Assembly (NCBI RefSeq): GCF_016808335.1
Contig: NC_053138.1
Location: 55,830,951 to 55,894,950 of the forward strand
Source of the DNA: Panicum virgatum
Taxonomy: Eukaryota; Streptophyta; Magnoliopsida; Poales; Poaceae
Direction of reading: 5' to 3'
Length of the DNA: 64,000 nt
A program made the translations under genes and the position numbers. This document shows, piece by piece, positions 19,227 through 30,683 of the stretch (position 1 is the stretch's first letter; every line of letters begins with the position of its first letter). A model generated the notes under the pieces. The model was not told the origin of the DNA. It searched no databases and saw only the letters and a list, made by a program, of their open reading frames with translations.

Positions 19227-20644
19227 TAAGGTCAGGATACTTTCAGCTCAAGATCAGAGAAAGCGACATTCCAAAGACAGCTTTTGTCACCCGTTACAGG
19301 CAGTTTGAGTTCACTGTGATGTCTTTTGGACTCACCAATGCACCTGCTTATTTCATGAATCTCATGAACAAGGTGTTTATGGACGAGTTAGATAAGTTTG
19401 TCGTAGTCTTTATCGACGACATACTTATTTACTCCAAGAGTGTCCAGGAACACGAGCAACATTTGCGGGTAGGATTGGAAAAACTGAGAGTATATAAGAT
19501 ATATGTCAAATTCAGCAAGTGTGAATTCTAGCTTGAGAAAGTAGCTTTCCTTGGTCATATTCTGGCCGCAGAAGGAGTAGCAGCGGACCCTGAGAAGGTC
19601 GAAGCAGTCTCCAACTGGCAGCAATCGACCAATGTTAGTGAAATCAGAAGTTTCCTTGGATTAGCTGGGTATTATCGAAGGTTCATTGAGGGATTCTCCA
19701 AGATAGCCCGACCCATGACAGAACTGCTTAAAAATGAAAAGAAGTTTGTCTGGACAGAATCCTGCGAAAGGAGTTTTCAGGAATAGAAGAGAAGATTGAC
19801 AACCGCCCCGGTACTCACCCTACCGGACATTCATCGGGATTTTGACATTTATTGTGATGCATCCCGACAAGGCTTAGGGTGTGTCCTTATGCAAGATGGA
19901 AAAGTAGTTGCATATGCTTCCCGCCAACTCAGGCCTCATGAGCAGAACTACACAACACATGATTTGGAGTTTGCAGCCGTGGTGCATGCCCTCAAGATTT
20001 GGAGACACTACCTGATTGGAAACAAGTGTGAGATATACACGGATCATAAGAGCCTGAAGTATATCTTTACCCAACCAGACCTGAACCTCAGGCAAAGAAG
20101 ATGGTCAGAACTGGTTAAAGATTATAATGTGGAAATCCATTACCACCCTGATAAAGCTAATGTGGTAGCTGATGCCTTAAGCCAGAAATTTTATGGACCA
20201 AAGAATGCCCATCTGCAGGAAGAGATGGCACGATTGAATATGCACATTGTCCCCCGAGGTTCCATTCGCAAGATGAGCATTCAACCTACTCTGGAGGATA
20301 AGATCAGAAGGGCCCAATGTTCGGACAAGGACTTGATGGAAATCCGAAAGTAGACTGGAGAAAATAAGTCACCGGATTTTAGAGTGGATAATGAGGGAAC
20401 TTTATGGTATAAAAGTAGGATTTGTGTGCCCTAGGAAGGGGACTTCCGACACATAATCATGGATGAAGCCCATAACTCGGCCAACTCCATCCACCCAGGA
20501 TCCACCAATATGTATATGGATTTAAAACAAAAATATTGTTGGAAAGGAATGAAGGCGGATATTGCATGATTCATCGCCCATTGTGATACTTGTCAAAGGA
20601 TTAAGGCCGAACATCAGAAGCCAGCAGGATTGTTGCAACTTTCA

Positions 20645-23600
20645 AAGTTTTTTTCGTCGGGCTCAATTATCCCTAAACCCTAATTCCTTCCTAGAATTTT
20701 TTCCGCCCCGACACCCGGTTTCAACCGTCGTTCCATTCCCCTTTTTCTCCTCACTCCGCGTGCTTCACCGTCCGACCGAACGACGCAACGCGCATGGCTG
20801 ACTGGCCCCGCGGTCGCCGCCGCGAATATCGCCGGCGCTCTCGCTCTCTCTTTTTCTCTCTCTCCTTCTCTTTTTCTTTTTCTTTTTCTATTTTTCCTCC
20901 TTTTTCTTTTTTCCTCCTTCTCCTCCCTTCCTTCCCACTCCCCGCACGCTGCAGAGCAGCCCGCCGCCATGCCCGGCTCCCCGACCACGCCCGCACGCCC
21001 GATGCCGAAGTAGCGCGCCTGCCCAGCCCACGCGCCCCGCCTTCCCAGCCGCGCCGAGCACCCCTGGGCCGTGCGCTCGCCACGCTCGGCGCACCAAGCC
21101 GTGCATGCCGCGACGCCCGCGCCACGCCACGGCCGCCTGCCCATGCACCGCACGCGTTCCACGCGGTCCCGAGGCTCGCCACGCCGCCCGCTGGTCAGCA
21201 CCACCACCGCCTTCCTGTGCCCGCCCTCGCCGCCGGCCACGCACACGCGCGCACTTCTCGCACAGCGCCACCGCCTCGCCGCTCGAGCCGCTCAGCGACA
21301 AGCATAGCGCCCAGGGCCCCTCCACGTGGTCGTCTCCCCCCCTGCGCGCCCTGCTCTGCCGAGCCGTCGCATCGTCGCCGCGAATCGCGCGCAACGCCGC
21401 TCCACGACGCCCCAAGCGCCATTAATGGCCGTCCTCGGAGCTCGCCAGCCGGCCACCTGCCCCGCCCTCTCCACCGCCTCTCCCGGCCTATAAGTAGGAC
21501 CTTCGCGTAGCTCTCGGCCACCACAACCGCTCTCACCACCGCGCGCCCCTCTCCAACCTTGCAGCGCCGCCCCAGCAAGCCGCTCCGCCCGCTTCCGCCG
21601 GCCACCGCAGAGCCACCTCCTCGCCCCGTCCCAGCTCAAGGTAGGGAGGGGAATCGAGCTACCTCGACCCCCAGCACCTCACCCACCGCTGCCAGCCCTC
21701 CTCCCCAGCCCGCAGGGCCGCCACCATAGCACCGCTGCCCGCCACCCGCTGGCCCTCGTGGCCAGGCCGCTTCGATCCACCTCCGCCCGGGATGCAGCCG
21801 GGGATCGGGCCTCCTGACCTCCCTCTCCCTTTTCCCCTCCCCACGGCCGCCGCCGAACCCCCCCCCCCCCCCCAAGGCCGCCGGCGCCGCCCTCTCCCCT
21901 CCCCTGTTTTGGTCGCGGGAGAGGGGAAGAAGAAGGGCAAATATGCCCAAAACCCCCTGCCCTTCCCTCTAATTCTTAAAGAACCCCCCCCTTATATGTT
22001 ACTTTTGAATAAAGGCCCTTCTACTTTTACTTATTTAGGGAACTAGCCCTCCACCGTATAAACTTAATTTCAATTATACACTTACACTTTTTCAGAGTGG
22101 CCCCGATGTTTTCAAAAATTACAACCAAGCCCTTGCCCCTCAAAAATATTTACAAAAAGGCCCTTGAACCCCCGTTCGACCCCTAAACCTCCCTGTAACC
22201 TATCATTTCATGCGTCAAACAATATCCGATCGACTTGAAACTTTACCACACCTTCCCTAACATAGTTTTGGAAATGCCATTAGGAAACCGCCCAAAAATA
22301 TTACTCCTATCTCCATATCTTAATTGTTTCTGATACGCGCCCAGCGATAAAACCTTTATTTCTTTTATTTCTTTTTCTTGATTGTGTGCTTGTTTGTGTG
22401 CGTCATAGATCACGGTGTGAACGAGGGAGGACCCGTCAACGAGCAGCAATGCGAGCAAGTGAACGAGAACTAGTACCGCGACCCCGAACCCGAAGGACAG
22501 TACCTCGATCAGGACTTCCCGGAAGGCTTTGAAGACGGCAAGTTCAATCTCATCCTTTGACGTATGTTTTGTCCCAGTTTTTATAAACACAACCTATTAG
22601 CCTATTTTATAAAATTGCATATGTTATGCCTGCTGAAAACATGGTTGGATAGCCACCCCTTGATTTGTTATAACCATTCCTTGACCACCTAGATTAATGT
22701 CTGAATGTGATTTGTTTGGACGTTAATCGCTGCTAGAACGCTTAGGACCTTAAACGCAATACAACTTGTTTTATAAAAGGAAAAATATGTGAGTGTGTGG
22801 GAAGGGAAAAATGTGGAATTTCGAAAGATGAGTTTAGACGGGATGAATGGCACTTCTGTGTGAATTGCCGAATAGTGTGCTCATACTTGTGTGGTTGAGC
22901 AAGGAAGAGAGATATCCATCTTGTTACAATTAAGGACCGAGTTGGTGTGTCATCTTGCCTAACTCCACTATCGTGCAAACCACTCGACCGTTGTATGGGC
23001 AACGGCTTAGCATAAACCCCACTAGTTAGTCTGATAGCCATCAGGAGAGCTGAGAGCAACGGGTGATCAAGGAGAAGGGATAAGCTCTGTGTGACTTATG
23101 CCCCGGTTAAACCTCGGAGATAGGTCAATGGCCCCTTGGTGGATACCGTGGTGGCTAGTCAGGTCTAGCTAAGGTGGATAATGGCTTTGTGGTGCACCGA
23201 CACTAAGGTGATCGTGATGTGGTACCCCGCTTGTGGGTAAAGTTACACACCTCTACATAGTTAAAATCTATTCGAATAGTTGTGCCCACGGTACTGGGCG
23301 AGTTACGGTTTGGTCACACAACTAGTGTTTCTTCTGGGAATGAATGGGTTGGCGTGAGTCATTTTGGAAAAGTGTCCGGCAGTGGTGCCGTGTGCTACGG
23401 CGGATGAGGAGTCCGGTAGCAATTTAAAACTTGGATCCTGTGTGGATCAACCCTACGTGTTACTCAGCGCAAGATAATGGCTTTTGAAAACCCCTTTCTT
23501 TCAAATAAACACATGCATAAAATTAGCTTTCCGCAAATTAAACCCTAGCCTTATCATTGGTTTATCCTGTGCATTATATTCTGTTTATACCCCCTCCATG

Positions 23601-23717
23601 GGTGTGGTTGGACTTGCTGAGTACGTTTGTACTCACCCTTTTTCTAATTTTTACAGAAGAAGATCCAGACTTCGTTCCCGAAGACGTTGAGTAGAGGTCC
23701 CGTTCTGCACCCAACTT
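20645..23717 (+). mobile_element. LTR-like U3/R region of the Gypsy 3' LTR, 5' end missing
   Basis: Non-coding. It joins integrase sequence abruptly at about 20643. It contains a pyrimidine-rich tract (20830-20940), a very GC-rich stretch, a TATA box (TATAAG, 21489-21494), a run of about 18 C (near 21860) and transcribed-type AT/GC mixed sequence to 23717, where it continues without a polypurine tract into the 241-bp segment shared with the 5' arm. I infer that 20645-23958 is one long LTR whose first part was deleted together with the end of pol. The long GC-rich ORFs here are not coding. Confidence 0.6.
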
Positions 23718-25754
23718 TGCCTGTGGATAGGGTCACCCGCAGGAAGTTCCGTATGGCGCAAGACTCTGATGACCCCCTCTTCGTAGTTAATATCGTTGTG
23801 TGAGTGTTAGTTGTTATCCTCGCGATAGTGACGCTTCACTGCCCACTTCCGCATAGAGTTGTACGGTGATGTACCATCTTATGTAATAAAAGTGTTATCA
23901 GCCTCCTGGGACTGATATTGTATCACATTTTAGTCTTCTCTTATGAGGGGACGCTTCACATAACGGGTGAGTATGTGTGGGTGGACGGCGCGCCGCTATC
24001 GTCGGAGGATGAAGCTATGATCGTGCAGGGCTATCTCAGCCCCATCAAGAAGGTGAAGAAGTACCTCATCGTGCGCACCCCAGCGAGTTTGCCTGAGTTG
24101 CCGCAAGGATCGCCGTGGCAGTCAGACCGGAGAAATCCATGTTATCATATATGATGGATCTGCCATTGGTGTGTTCTTGATTTGGGATAATTAGAGGAAG
24201 TGATTCTCTGCTTGGTCGTTTGATTGTGCCTTTAAGGGGAAGAGCACTTTCAGTTTCGTGAGAACAGCTTTTGTTCTACTGTTGTGTGTGTTCACTGATC
24301 AATACTCATAACTATAAACGAACAAATACTAGGAACAGAAAAAAAACTGAATATGGCAAATAGAGTACCAACAATAGGTAACATTTTTAGAAAAATGTTG
24401 GTACTTGTTTCTTTTTTTCTAACTTAAAATGAGTTACTCATGAACTTTTAGTTTAATTTGAATATTTTTAATTTCCACAAAATGAAACTCCACCTTTGAG
24501 ACCATTCAAGTGGACAAATGTTCCCAATTTCAAAAGTTGGATAAAATGTTTGTTCTTGAAAGTTGAAAATCAGAATTTTATGACATTTTTTCCTATTTAA
24601 CAATCTGAATCTATTTTGGGTAATTTTGTTTTTGACTCGTAGTGCCCTAAATAACCTGAACAATACGAAATCACCCCCATGAATTTCCTCAGTAGAGCAT
24701 CCATCTCTACAATTTCACACTAGCCCAACTAAGCCGGTCAATCTAACATGCCACCGACTCAGTAGAGCATCCATCTCTACAAGTCATCTACTCCTTGTGC
24801 CTCCAGCTTGCCATTCCCACCTCTTTTCTCCCCTGCAATAGTGTCCTCTGCTTCTTCCTAGTAATCGCCGCCACCCTTCATGCTCGTAACAGTTTAGATG
24901 TTGGGGCTAAAATTTGAGTTGAACTGGTATTCTGATTCTGGTTCGCGGCTGCTGACAAAGGAAAAAAATATTCAAAGCCCTCTCGGACCAACAAGATCAA
25001 AAATGGAAAAGTCTATCAAATGACTTTCAAACTTGACGAAACAGCTTTAAACGCTAAAAGAAGAATCCATCCAAAATATCATCCAAATGGTGAAGCTGTT
25101 GTGCGGCAGCCGCAGCTGCTGTTGGAGCGAGCATTCAAACTCACAGCACAAGCGACAAATCTTACTATTACTAATTGGAGGTTTTTTTTTGAAACCTCCA
25201 GGTGAAGCCATCTAGGATCATAGGTTGACAGTCTAAAAAATAGAGAAACTCTACAGATTCTCACAAAAATCAGAAACATCTAGCCATCAATTTGGCAACT
25301 CTAATCATAATAGCCATTGGATCTGTAATCTGTTTCTAATAAATTACCCACCTATACCATTATGAAAATAAATTAAAGTAACCCCCTAAACGTGTATCTA
25401 AATTACCCACATCTGCCATTATAAAAAATAATCTAAAGTAACCCCCTAAACATGTATCTAAATTACCCACCTCTGCCATTATAAAAAATAATCTAAAGTA
25501 ACCCCCTAATCTTCATATAAATTAATATAAATTTTTTTATATATATTATCCAATAATAACATAATGAAAAGTTAAAATAAACCCAAAATCTGAATAAAAA
25601 TTATATTATTATAACAAAATATTAAAGCGCATCAATATAAAATTCTAAATTACTATTTCTATCATTATTAGTATATTATTTATGTTATTATTTATATAAA
25701 AATATTAACCATAATGTATGTGTCACCATATATTCATGTATAAGAGAAGAGATA
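23716..25754. repeat. Segmental duplication, right copy (partner 1-2051)
   Basis: Same order as the left copy: LTR end, CATAA, PR10 tail, 3' flank, AT-rich spacer (24290-25159) and the 5' part of a Helitron. Here the Helitron is complete and the flanking array continues. Confidence 0.9.
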
Positions 25755-26014
25755 AGAATACTAATTTTCATGTTGTTCACATAGCTCAAACAAAGTGTTC
25801 AACTGAATACATATCAAATATACATGGATGTGTGACACAAAGTGAGAAAAATTGTTAGTAAATAAGCCTATCACATTTATTATAATTACATAATGATAAA
25901 TATGTATTTTTACAGTACTGAATTAAAATATTTAATTGATTAAAGAGAGTTTGAGATAGATAATTGTTAGATATCTCTAACTAGCCCGTGCAGGAGCACG
26001 GGTTAATAGACTAG
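25160..26014 (+). mobile_element. Non-autonomous Helitron 1
   Basis: It begins TCTTACTATTACTAATTGG after A and ends GACTAG before T. A 7-bp stem CCCGTGC/GCACGGG with a 4-nt loop (25985-26002) lies 12 nt before the end, the canonical Helitron terminator. The empty site at 10478/10479 confirms A/T insertion. It carries three tandem copies of an about 62-bp unit with ATTACCCACCTCTGCCATTAT. No Rep/helicase ORF. A 3'-deleted copy is at 1452-2051. Confidence 0.9.
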
Positions 26015-26560
26015 TGAGCATCTAATAAAAATGAAAAAAAATAATCTAGGCACAAGTTCAACCCTAGGCACGATGAGATCGTGAGTATTGGATTAATCCA
26101 AATATCATCCATATAAATAATCTAAAAAAACTACTATTCCAAGTCAACCCTTCTAGATCATATTATTCATATCTAAAATTCTTTGAATTCGTCATCTCTG
26201 TCAGCATCATACTTTGAGAATCTTCTAAATTTTATTTCCCACATTTGAGGACTGCTTGTCCATTACTTCTATCTAAGGTCGTTCACCAGAATACTATATA
26301 GTACGTTCATAATTTTATATTGAAAAATACAAAGAAAACACATGAATATTAATATTCCTTTCCTGTCATCTACGTGTAATAAATCCGTGGGTACTTTGGC
26401 ATTGGCAACCGCATGTGAGATCTATTTTTTTTTCATTCTTCTACCATCCAAATGTGTGAGGTAGAGGGCCGGGTGAACAACTAAGCACTTTAAAATTGTT
26501 TTAAAGGATAATATAAGTAATTATATGTACTGATGGATTTTTCGCATGTTTTTAGTCAAA

Positions 26561-27066
26561 CTAGGTGGGCTACCCGCGCATTTATGCAGCTAGATATTAT
26601 ATAAGGTTACCTTTGCGTAGAGGCGAGACACGTTGTGGAACTCGGTGGCGACAAATTGCTTTTATGAAGTCAACCTGTTCTCCTCGTATGGTTCTGTTTA
26701 GATTTTTTAAAAAAGGTAAATCTGTCTCATTTATGAAAACGTGATGACGACGTCAACCTGTTTTCCACGTATAGATTCTGTTTAGATATGTGATTAACGT
26801 ATTCATGTGCCGCATGTTACATATATTGGTTGCGATTAGTGGCTAATAAGATAAGGGGTATTTTTTACTAACTTTATTATAATGGCAGTGTGGGTAATTT
26901 AAATTTCTCTTATTTTCTCGATAAGGGGCATTTTTGACTAATTTTATTATAATGGCAGTGGTGGGTAATTTAAATTTTTTTATTTTTTCCGATTAACGTG
27001 AGAATTTTTTGGCCTTGAGAGTGAATGTGCAGACTCCGTTTGTTGACTAAATAATAAGATAATAGA
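26561..27066 (-). mobile_element. Non-autonomous Helitron 2
   Basis: Read on the minus strand it starts TCTATTATCTTATTATTTAG after A and ends with CTAG before T, preceded by a GGGTAGCCC hairpin-like segment. The paralogous spacer at 41873/41874 has the uninterrupted site (TTCAAA then TGACACC). An internal tandem duplication (about 26860-26985) contains, in the same sense, the ACCCAC...GCCATTATAA motif of Helitron 1, so the two belong to one family. Confidence 0.88.
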
Positions 27067-27145
27067 TGATACCCCATGTGATTTGAGTCCTTTGCTATGC
27101 TTAGGCTTTCAGGATCAAGGCAGTACAATCACAGTGTAAATTAAG

Positions 27146-27325
27146 CGCCTGTTTAGATGAGCTAAAGTTGAGTGCTAAACTCTAGCACAAATTAGCATCC
27201 ATACACATGCTAATGTTTTTGAGTCTTAGCTAAACTTTAACCCAACTCATTAGCAATTCCGTTTGGATGAGCTAGTACTAAAGTTTAGCACTTTCACTAT
27301 TAGTACTTGGATCTGAATGGAACCG
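27146..27325. mobile_element. MITE-like insertion upstream of PR10 copy 5
   Basis: The segment starts AGCGCCTGTTTAGATGAGC and contains repeated GAGCTA...AAAGTTTAGC and TAGCTAAACTTTA motifs that can pair. A homologue lies at about 41950-42140 in the copy 7 unit. It sits between two copies of an about 60-bp promoter-distal segment (CTTTCAGGATCAAGGC...). Superfamily is uncertain. Confidence 0.5.
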
Positions 27326-27502
27326 TGAGTCCTCTTCTATATATCCTTAGACTTTCAGATCAAGACAGCACAATCACAGTATAAACTAAGTCCCTGATTG
27401 GCTGACTTCGCTTCCTACTGGCTAATCTCTGAAAAGAATAATTTGTACAGATAAGATTATTCCTATAAGCAATCATTCTTCAACGCTCGTTGATCACAAC
27501 CT

Positions 27503-27751
27503 GGTCTGAATTTTCGTGGTCCAAAACATGTGATTTTTGCAGTCTCTGAATGCCACACCAGACAACACCCGGTCCACTCTTGCTTCCAACCTCTCCCCAT
27601 CTTGCTTGCGCGCCCCGGCCGCCACATCTATAAGTAACCCTTGATGGCTCTCTGTTTAGCACACACAATCACACAACAAAGCCTCTCGTCAGTTACCAGT
27701 GGGTCTTCAGTTCTTCACTGATCAGTGTCAACCGACTTGCTTGTTGCCACG
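27503..27751 (+). promoter_or_regulatory. Promoter and 5' UTR of PR10 copy 5
   Basis: The conserved CTGAATTTTC block carries the ACATGTGA E-box. TATAAG is at 27629-27634, 118 bp before the ATG, followed by CACACACAATCACAC. The structure is complete. Confidence 0.75.
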
Positions 27752-28316
27752 ATGGTTGTCGGCAAAGTCACACTGGAGTACCCGGTGGCCGTGTCGGTCG
27801 AGCTACTGTGGAAGGTGGCGTTCTCCGGCGACGTGTCCATCTTCACCAAGGCCTGCGTCGGCATGATTGACGACGTGGAGGTCGACGGCGACGGCGGGCC
27901 CGGGAGCGTCACCACCATGAAGCTCAACCCTGGTAGGTATCAAGCGGGGAACAAGGCGTACAGCGTCATGTTGACGGTACTCACCTAAATATTTCTTGTT
28001 TCTGGTTGCAGCCGTGGGCGACGCGAAGGTGTTCAAGACCCGACTCCTGTCGCGTGATGCGGCGGCACACGTTGTCAAGTCGGAGATGGTGGTGGAGGGC
28101 AGCGAGCTGTCCGTGCAGTTCAAGTCGCAGGTGTCCGAGGTGAAGGTGGTGCCAGCCGGCGAGGGTGCTAGCGTGGTGCACATGACGGTGGAGTACGAGC
28201 GGGTGGACGGCGCGCTGCTGCCGCCGGAGGAGGAGGCCAGGATCGGGCAGGGTTACCTCGGCCTCATCAAGAAGGTGGAGGAGTACCTCATCGCGCACCC
28301 CACCGAGTTCGCCTAA
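27752..28316 (+). CDS. PR10: PR10 / Bet v 1-family protein, copy 5
   Basis: Exons 27752-27932 and 28012-28316 around a 79-nt phase-1 intron give 161 residues. It is the closest relative of copy 2 (D-D-V-E-V at 40-44, P-loop ending G-S, near-identical intron) but keeps Lys at 83 and A-G-E-G at 109-112, and has His in place of Arg at 80. Unlike copy 2 it retains the full promoter, so it is the probable active member of the pair. Two Helitron/MITE insertions lie 0.4-1.2 kb upstream, outside the conserved promoter block. Confidence 0.93.
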
Positions 28317-28587
28317 AGCTACCATGAGCATCATCGCCGTGGCGATCGGGCCAGAGAAATCCATGTTAAATAAATTAAATGATGGTAATCATGCCATGAG
28401 TGTGTTCTTGATTTGAAAATCGGAATAATGAGAGGAAGTGATCCTCTGCTTTATCGATTGATTGTGCTTGTGGTTGTGGGGAAACAACAGTTTCAGCTTT
28501 TGTGAGAACAGTTTATGTTCTATGCTATTTTATTAGTGCATGTCACCTGCAAGTCGATACCACTGTCTATGTCTTCCTCCGGTTGCA

Positions 28588-28790
28588 ATGTTCTTGATTT
28601 GAAAACCGGGATAACGAGAGGAAGTGATCCTCTGCTTGTATTGGTCGGTTGATTGTGCTTGTGGTGGGGAACTGTAGTTTAAGTTTTGTGAGAACAGCTT
28701 ATGTTATACTGTTGTGTGTTCACTGTTCAATACTCATAAGGGGCATTTGTCTTAAGGATAAAGGTACGTCATGCATATATAGTGTGGTTT
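28588..28790 (+). pseudogene. Orphan PR10 3' UTR copy
   Basis: About 60 bp after the normal 3' flank of copy 5, the flank sequence starts again (TTCTTGATTTGAAAA, AGAGGAAGTGATCC, TGAGAACAGC) without any coding exon. It matches the flank of copy 7 (53660-53850). It is the remnant of another unit whose gene was lost in an exchange. Confidence 0.7.
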
Positions 28791-28799
28791 GAAGTTTCT

Positions 28800-30683
28800 T
28801 GTTTTTTTTATAAAAGACAAACGTGCCTCTATATCTACAAGTAGATGTATACAACCAAGAGGTATCAGAGACTCAGAGTTATTAGACTCTAAACCTCAAA
28901 CGAGAATTTCAAAAATACAAGAAAAACCTGAAAATAGAGAAAGAAAACTAGAAAGCTAAGCTTCAATCTTCATCGTCATTTGTGTTCCATCCTTGCAAAG
29001 TTTTAATGCGGCACCAAATCATCACATCCATCATTTTAGAAACTTGATGCCCGAATCGCTGAGGCCTCTGAGGTAAACTCAAGGATCTCCAAGGGGACAC
29101 GGACTTTGCTAATGGCGGGCGCCTGCCAGGAGCCCTCCTGGCGCCACCTATCAATTTTGAAAAGTTTTAAGTTCCCGTAACTTTCCATTTTTAGAATATC
29201 ATAACATATACATATAACTTTATCACATAATTTCTTACCAATAAGTTTGTGGCTTAATCTTTTACCACAACTTTTATCATATACACAACTTACATGTATA
29301 ATTTCTGCGAACAACTTCAAAATGATAACTTACAAGCTTTATTTGTAAAAGATTATGGCTTATACATATAGTTTTTTTCATAAATGATCTTTTACATGAT
29401 AAATGAGTAGGAAAGCTTCCGTGTCATACATAACTCATACACTATATAACTGAAAATATTGTTAGATAACTTATAAATATAAATGTCAAAAAAGTATGAA
29501 AAATAAAAAAGGAACTAGAAAAGAGAAAAAAGAAAAGAAAAAAAAAACATTGGCCCGCCTCCACGACGCGCACCAGCGCGCTGAGCGACCACCAGGACGG
29601 CTCCCGGCAGTAGGCCGTTAATCCAGCTTTGTGAGGCGAGGCTCCAAGAAAAAAAAAACTAAATGGAGAGGGCTCTCTCCAGATAATGGTCAGCAGAGAG
29701 AGCCCCCTACCCCCACCAGGCTACCATCTATACGTTGCACGTGAGCCATGATGACCGAGCACACGCATATCAATCTCAACATTTAAAAAAATCAATAGTT
29801 CTCCAACCACGCATGCAAATCAAAATCCGATTATACCATTACGTTCATTTTAACAAGAGCTCCAAAACAAAATCCCACTCGAATATATTTTGCTCAAAGT
29901 GGTGAAGTTATTTTTTCAAAGACAAATCATACTTCATCTGCCATATAATCTAGTCGCAAGTTATTTTATACCATGTATATTATTAGAAGTTACTTTTTCA
30001 AAAAAACAAATCTTACTTCCACTACCATATAAACTAGTCACAATTTACTTCGTATTATGTATCTTGTATACTATTGGTACGTTACTTTTTGTCACAACCC
30101 AGAAAAAGTTATTTTTTCTAAAGTTTGTATACTACAATATTACTTTTTTTTAACTTTCACAAAATATAAAGTTACTTTTCTTAATAAAGGCACGGATCAT
30201 AAAAGTTACTTTTTGTAATATTAATGTACTACGAAGTTACCTTTTTGTAATTTTCATGGTGTACAAAGTTACTTTCTTAATTCGGTAGTAAAATTATTTT
30301 GAAGATAAAAATAACAACTTTTTATTTTTAGAAATCTGGTGGAATTACACTTTCCATTTTAAGAAAGTTTTAGGGCTCTCCCTGTAAGACTAAATGGAGA
30401 GCCCTTTCCATGTAGTTGCCTCAAAAAAAAATGACATCGAAGACGCACAAGAAATCAGAAGTCAACATTTCAGAACTGGTCTTCCATAATCTAGTTTCCT
30501 CCTGCTTTACGACAGCTTCTTACCGTCCTGGTCGACTTCGCGCCCTCCTGCCTCCCCGTTAGTTCACTCCCATCTCCGGTTATGTCCATGTTTATATATA
30601 TGTTGTATTATTGTATATATTATATCTAGTAGCAACTAATCTAAAATAATACAGTAACTGCATGTTCTCGTTTGACTATGGTT
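28800..30683. other. Unclassified repetitive spacer
   Basis: No gene seen. 28800-29540 is AT-rich with a T-run start that could be the reversed tail of a retroposon. 29655-29740 and 30355-30410 share ACTAAATGGAGAG and GGGCTCTC-type motifs that may be ends of a foldback element, with many GTTACTTTT repeats between. 30587-30683 resumes array spacer equal to 2052-2148. Confidence 0.4.

Larger units (their letters stand above)
17410..20642 (+). pseudogene. Gypsy pol: protease, RT, RNase H, partial integrase
   Basis: In the same frame as gag. Protease has D-S-G-A-S (about 17539-17553). RT begins near 17900 and is split at 18291 by the Cassandra insertion; the 940-bp addition accounts exactly for the frame change. 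The F-I-D-D catalytic motif is at about 19409-19420. RNase H follows with D-A-S (about 19855) and T-D-H-K-S (about 20040), then the histidine/cysteine zinc-binding start of integrase with C-D-T-C (about 20585). The sequence stops at about 20642 before the DDE core. Internal stops include 17761, 19529 and 20351. No integrase core or chromodomain remains. Confidence 0.87.
13554..23958 (+). mobile_element. Gypsy LTR retrotransposon with fold-back 5' end
   Basis: It is flanked by a perfect 5-bp duplication CATAA (13549-13553 and 23959-23963) within a PR10 exon, so the outer limits are certain. Order: inverted U5 arm (13554-13788), direct U5 arm (13804-14042), primer-binding site, two paralogous pre-gag ORFs, gag, protease, RT (split by Cassandra), RNase H, start of integrase (to about 20642), then about 3.3 kb of LTR-like sequence. 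Domain order protease-RT-RNase H-integrase defines Gypsy; a Tekay/Del-like chromovirus is my best guess. The integrase core is deleted, so it is not autonomous. Confidence 0.9.
12895..24096 (+). pseudogene. PR10 exon 2 pseudogene split by nested insertions
   Basis: Three separated pieces together make one PR10 second exon. 12895-13030 gives residues from about D-A-K-V through S-E-V-K-V-V. 13513-13553 gives the short segment ending at the V-H-M-equivalent codons (GGTGCACAT). 23964-24096 gives E-Y-x-x-V-D-G-A through the end. The first gap is a 0.48-kb insertion and the second is the 10.4-kb Gypsy element flanked by CATAA. Exon 1 and the promoter are absent: the left piece begins abruptly next to spacer sequence. 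The tail is the same as at 249-381. It is non-functional. Confidence 0.88.

Noticed and set aside
20794..21510. 238-codon ORF in the Gypsy LTR-like region
   Set aside because: Homopolymeric Ser/Phe then Arg/Pro/Ala composition in a pyrimidine- and GC-rich LTR; no domain.
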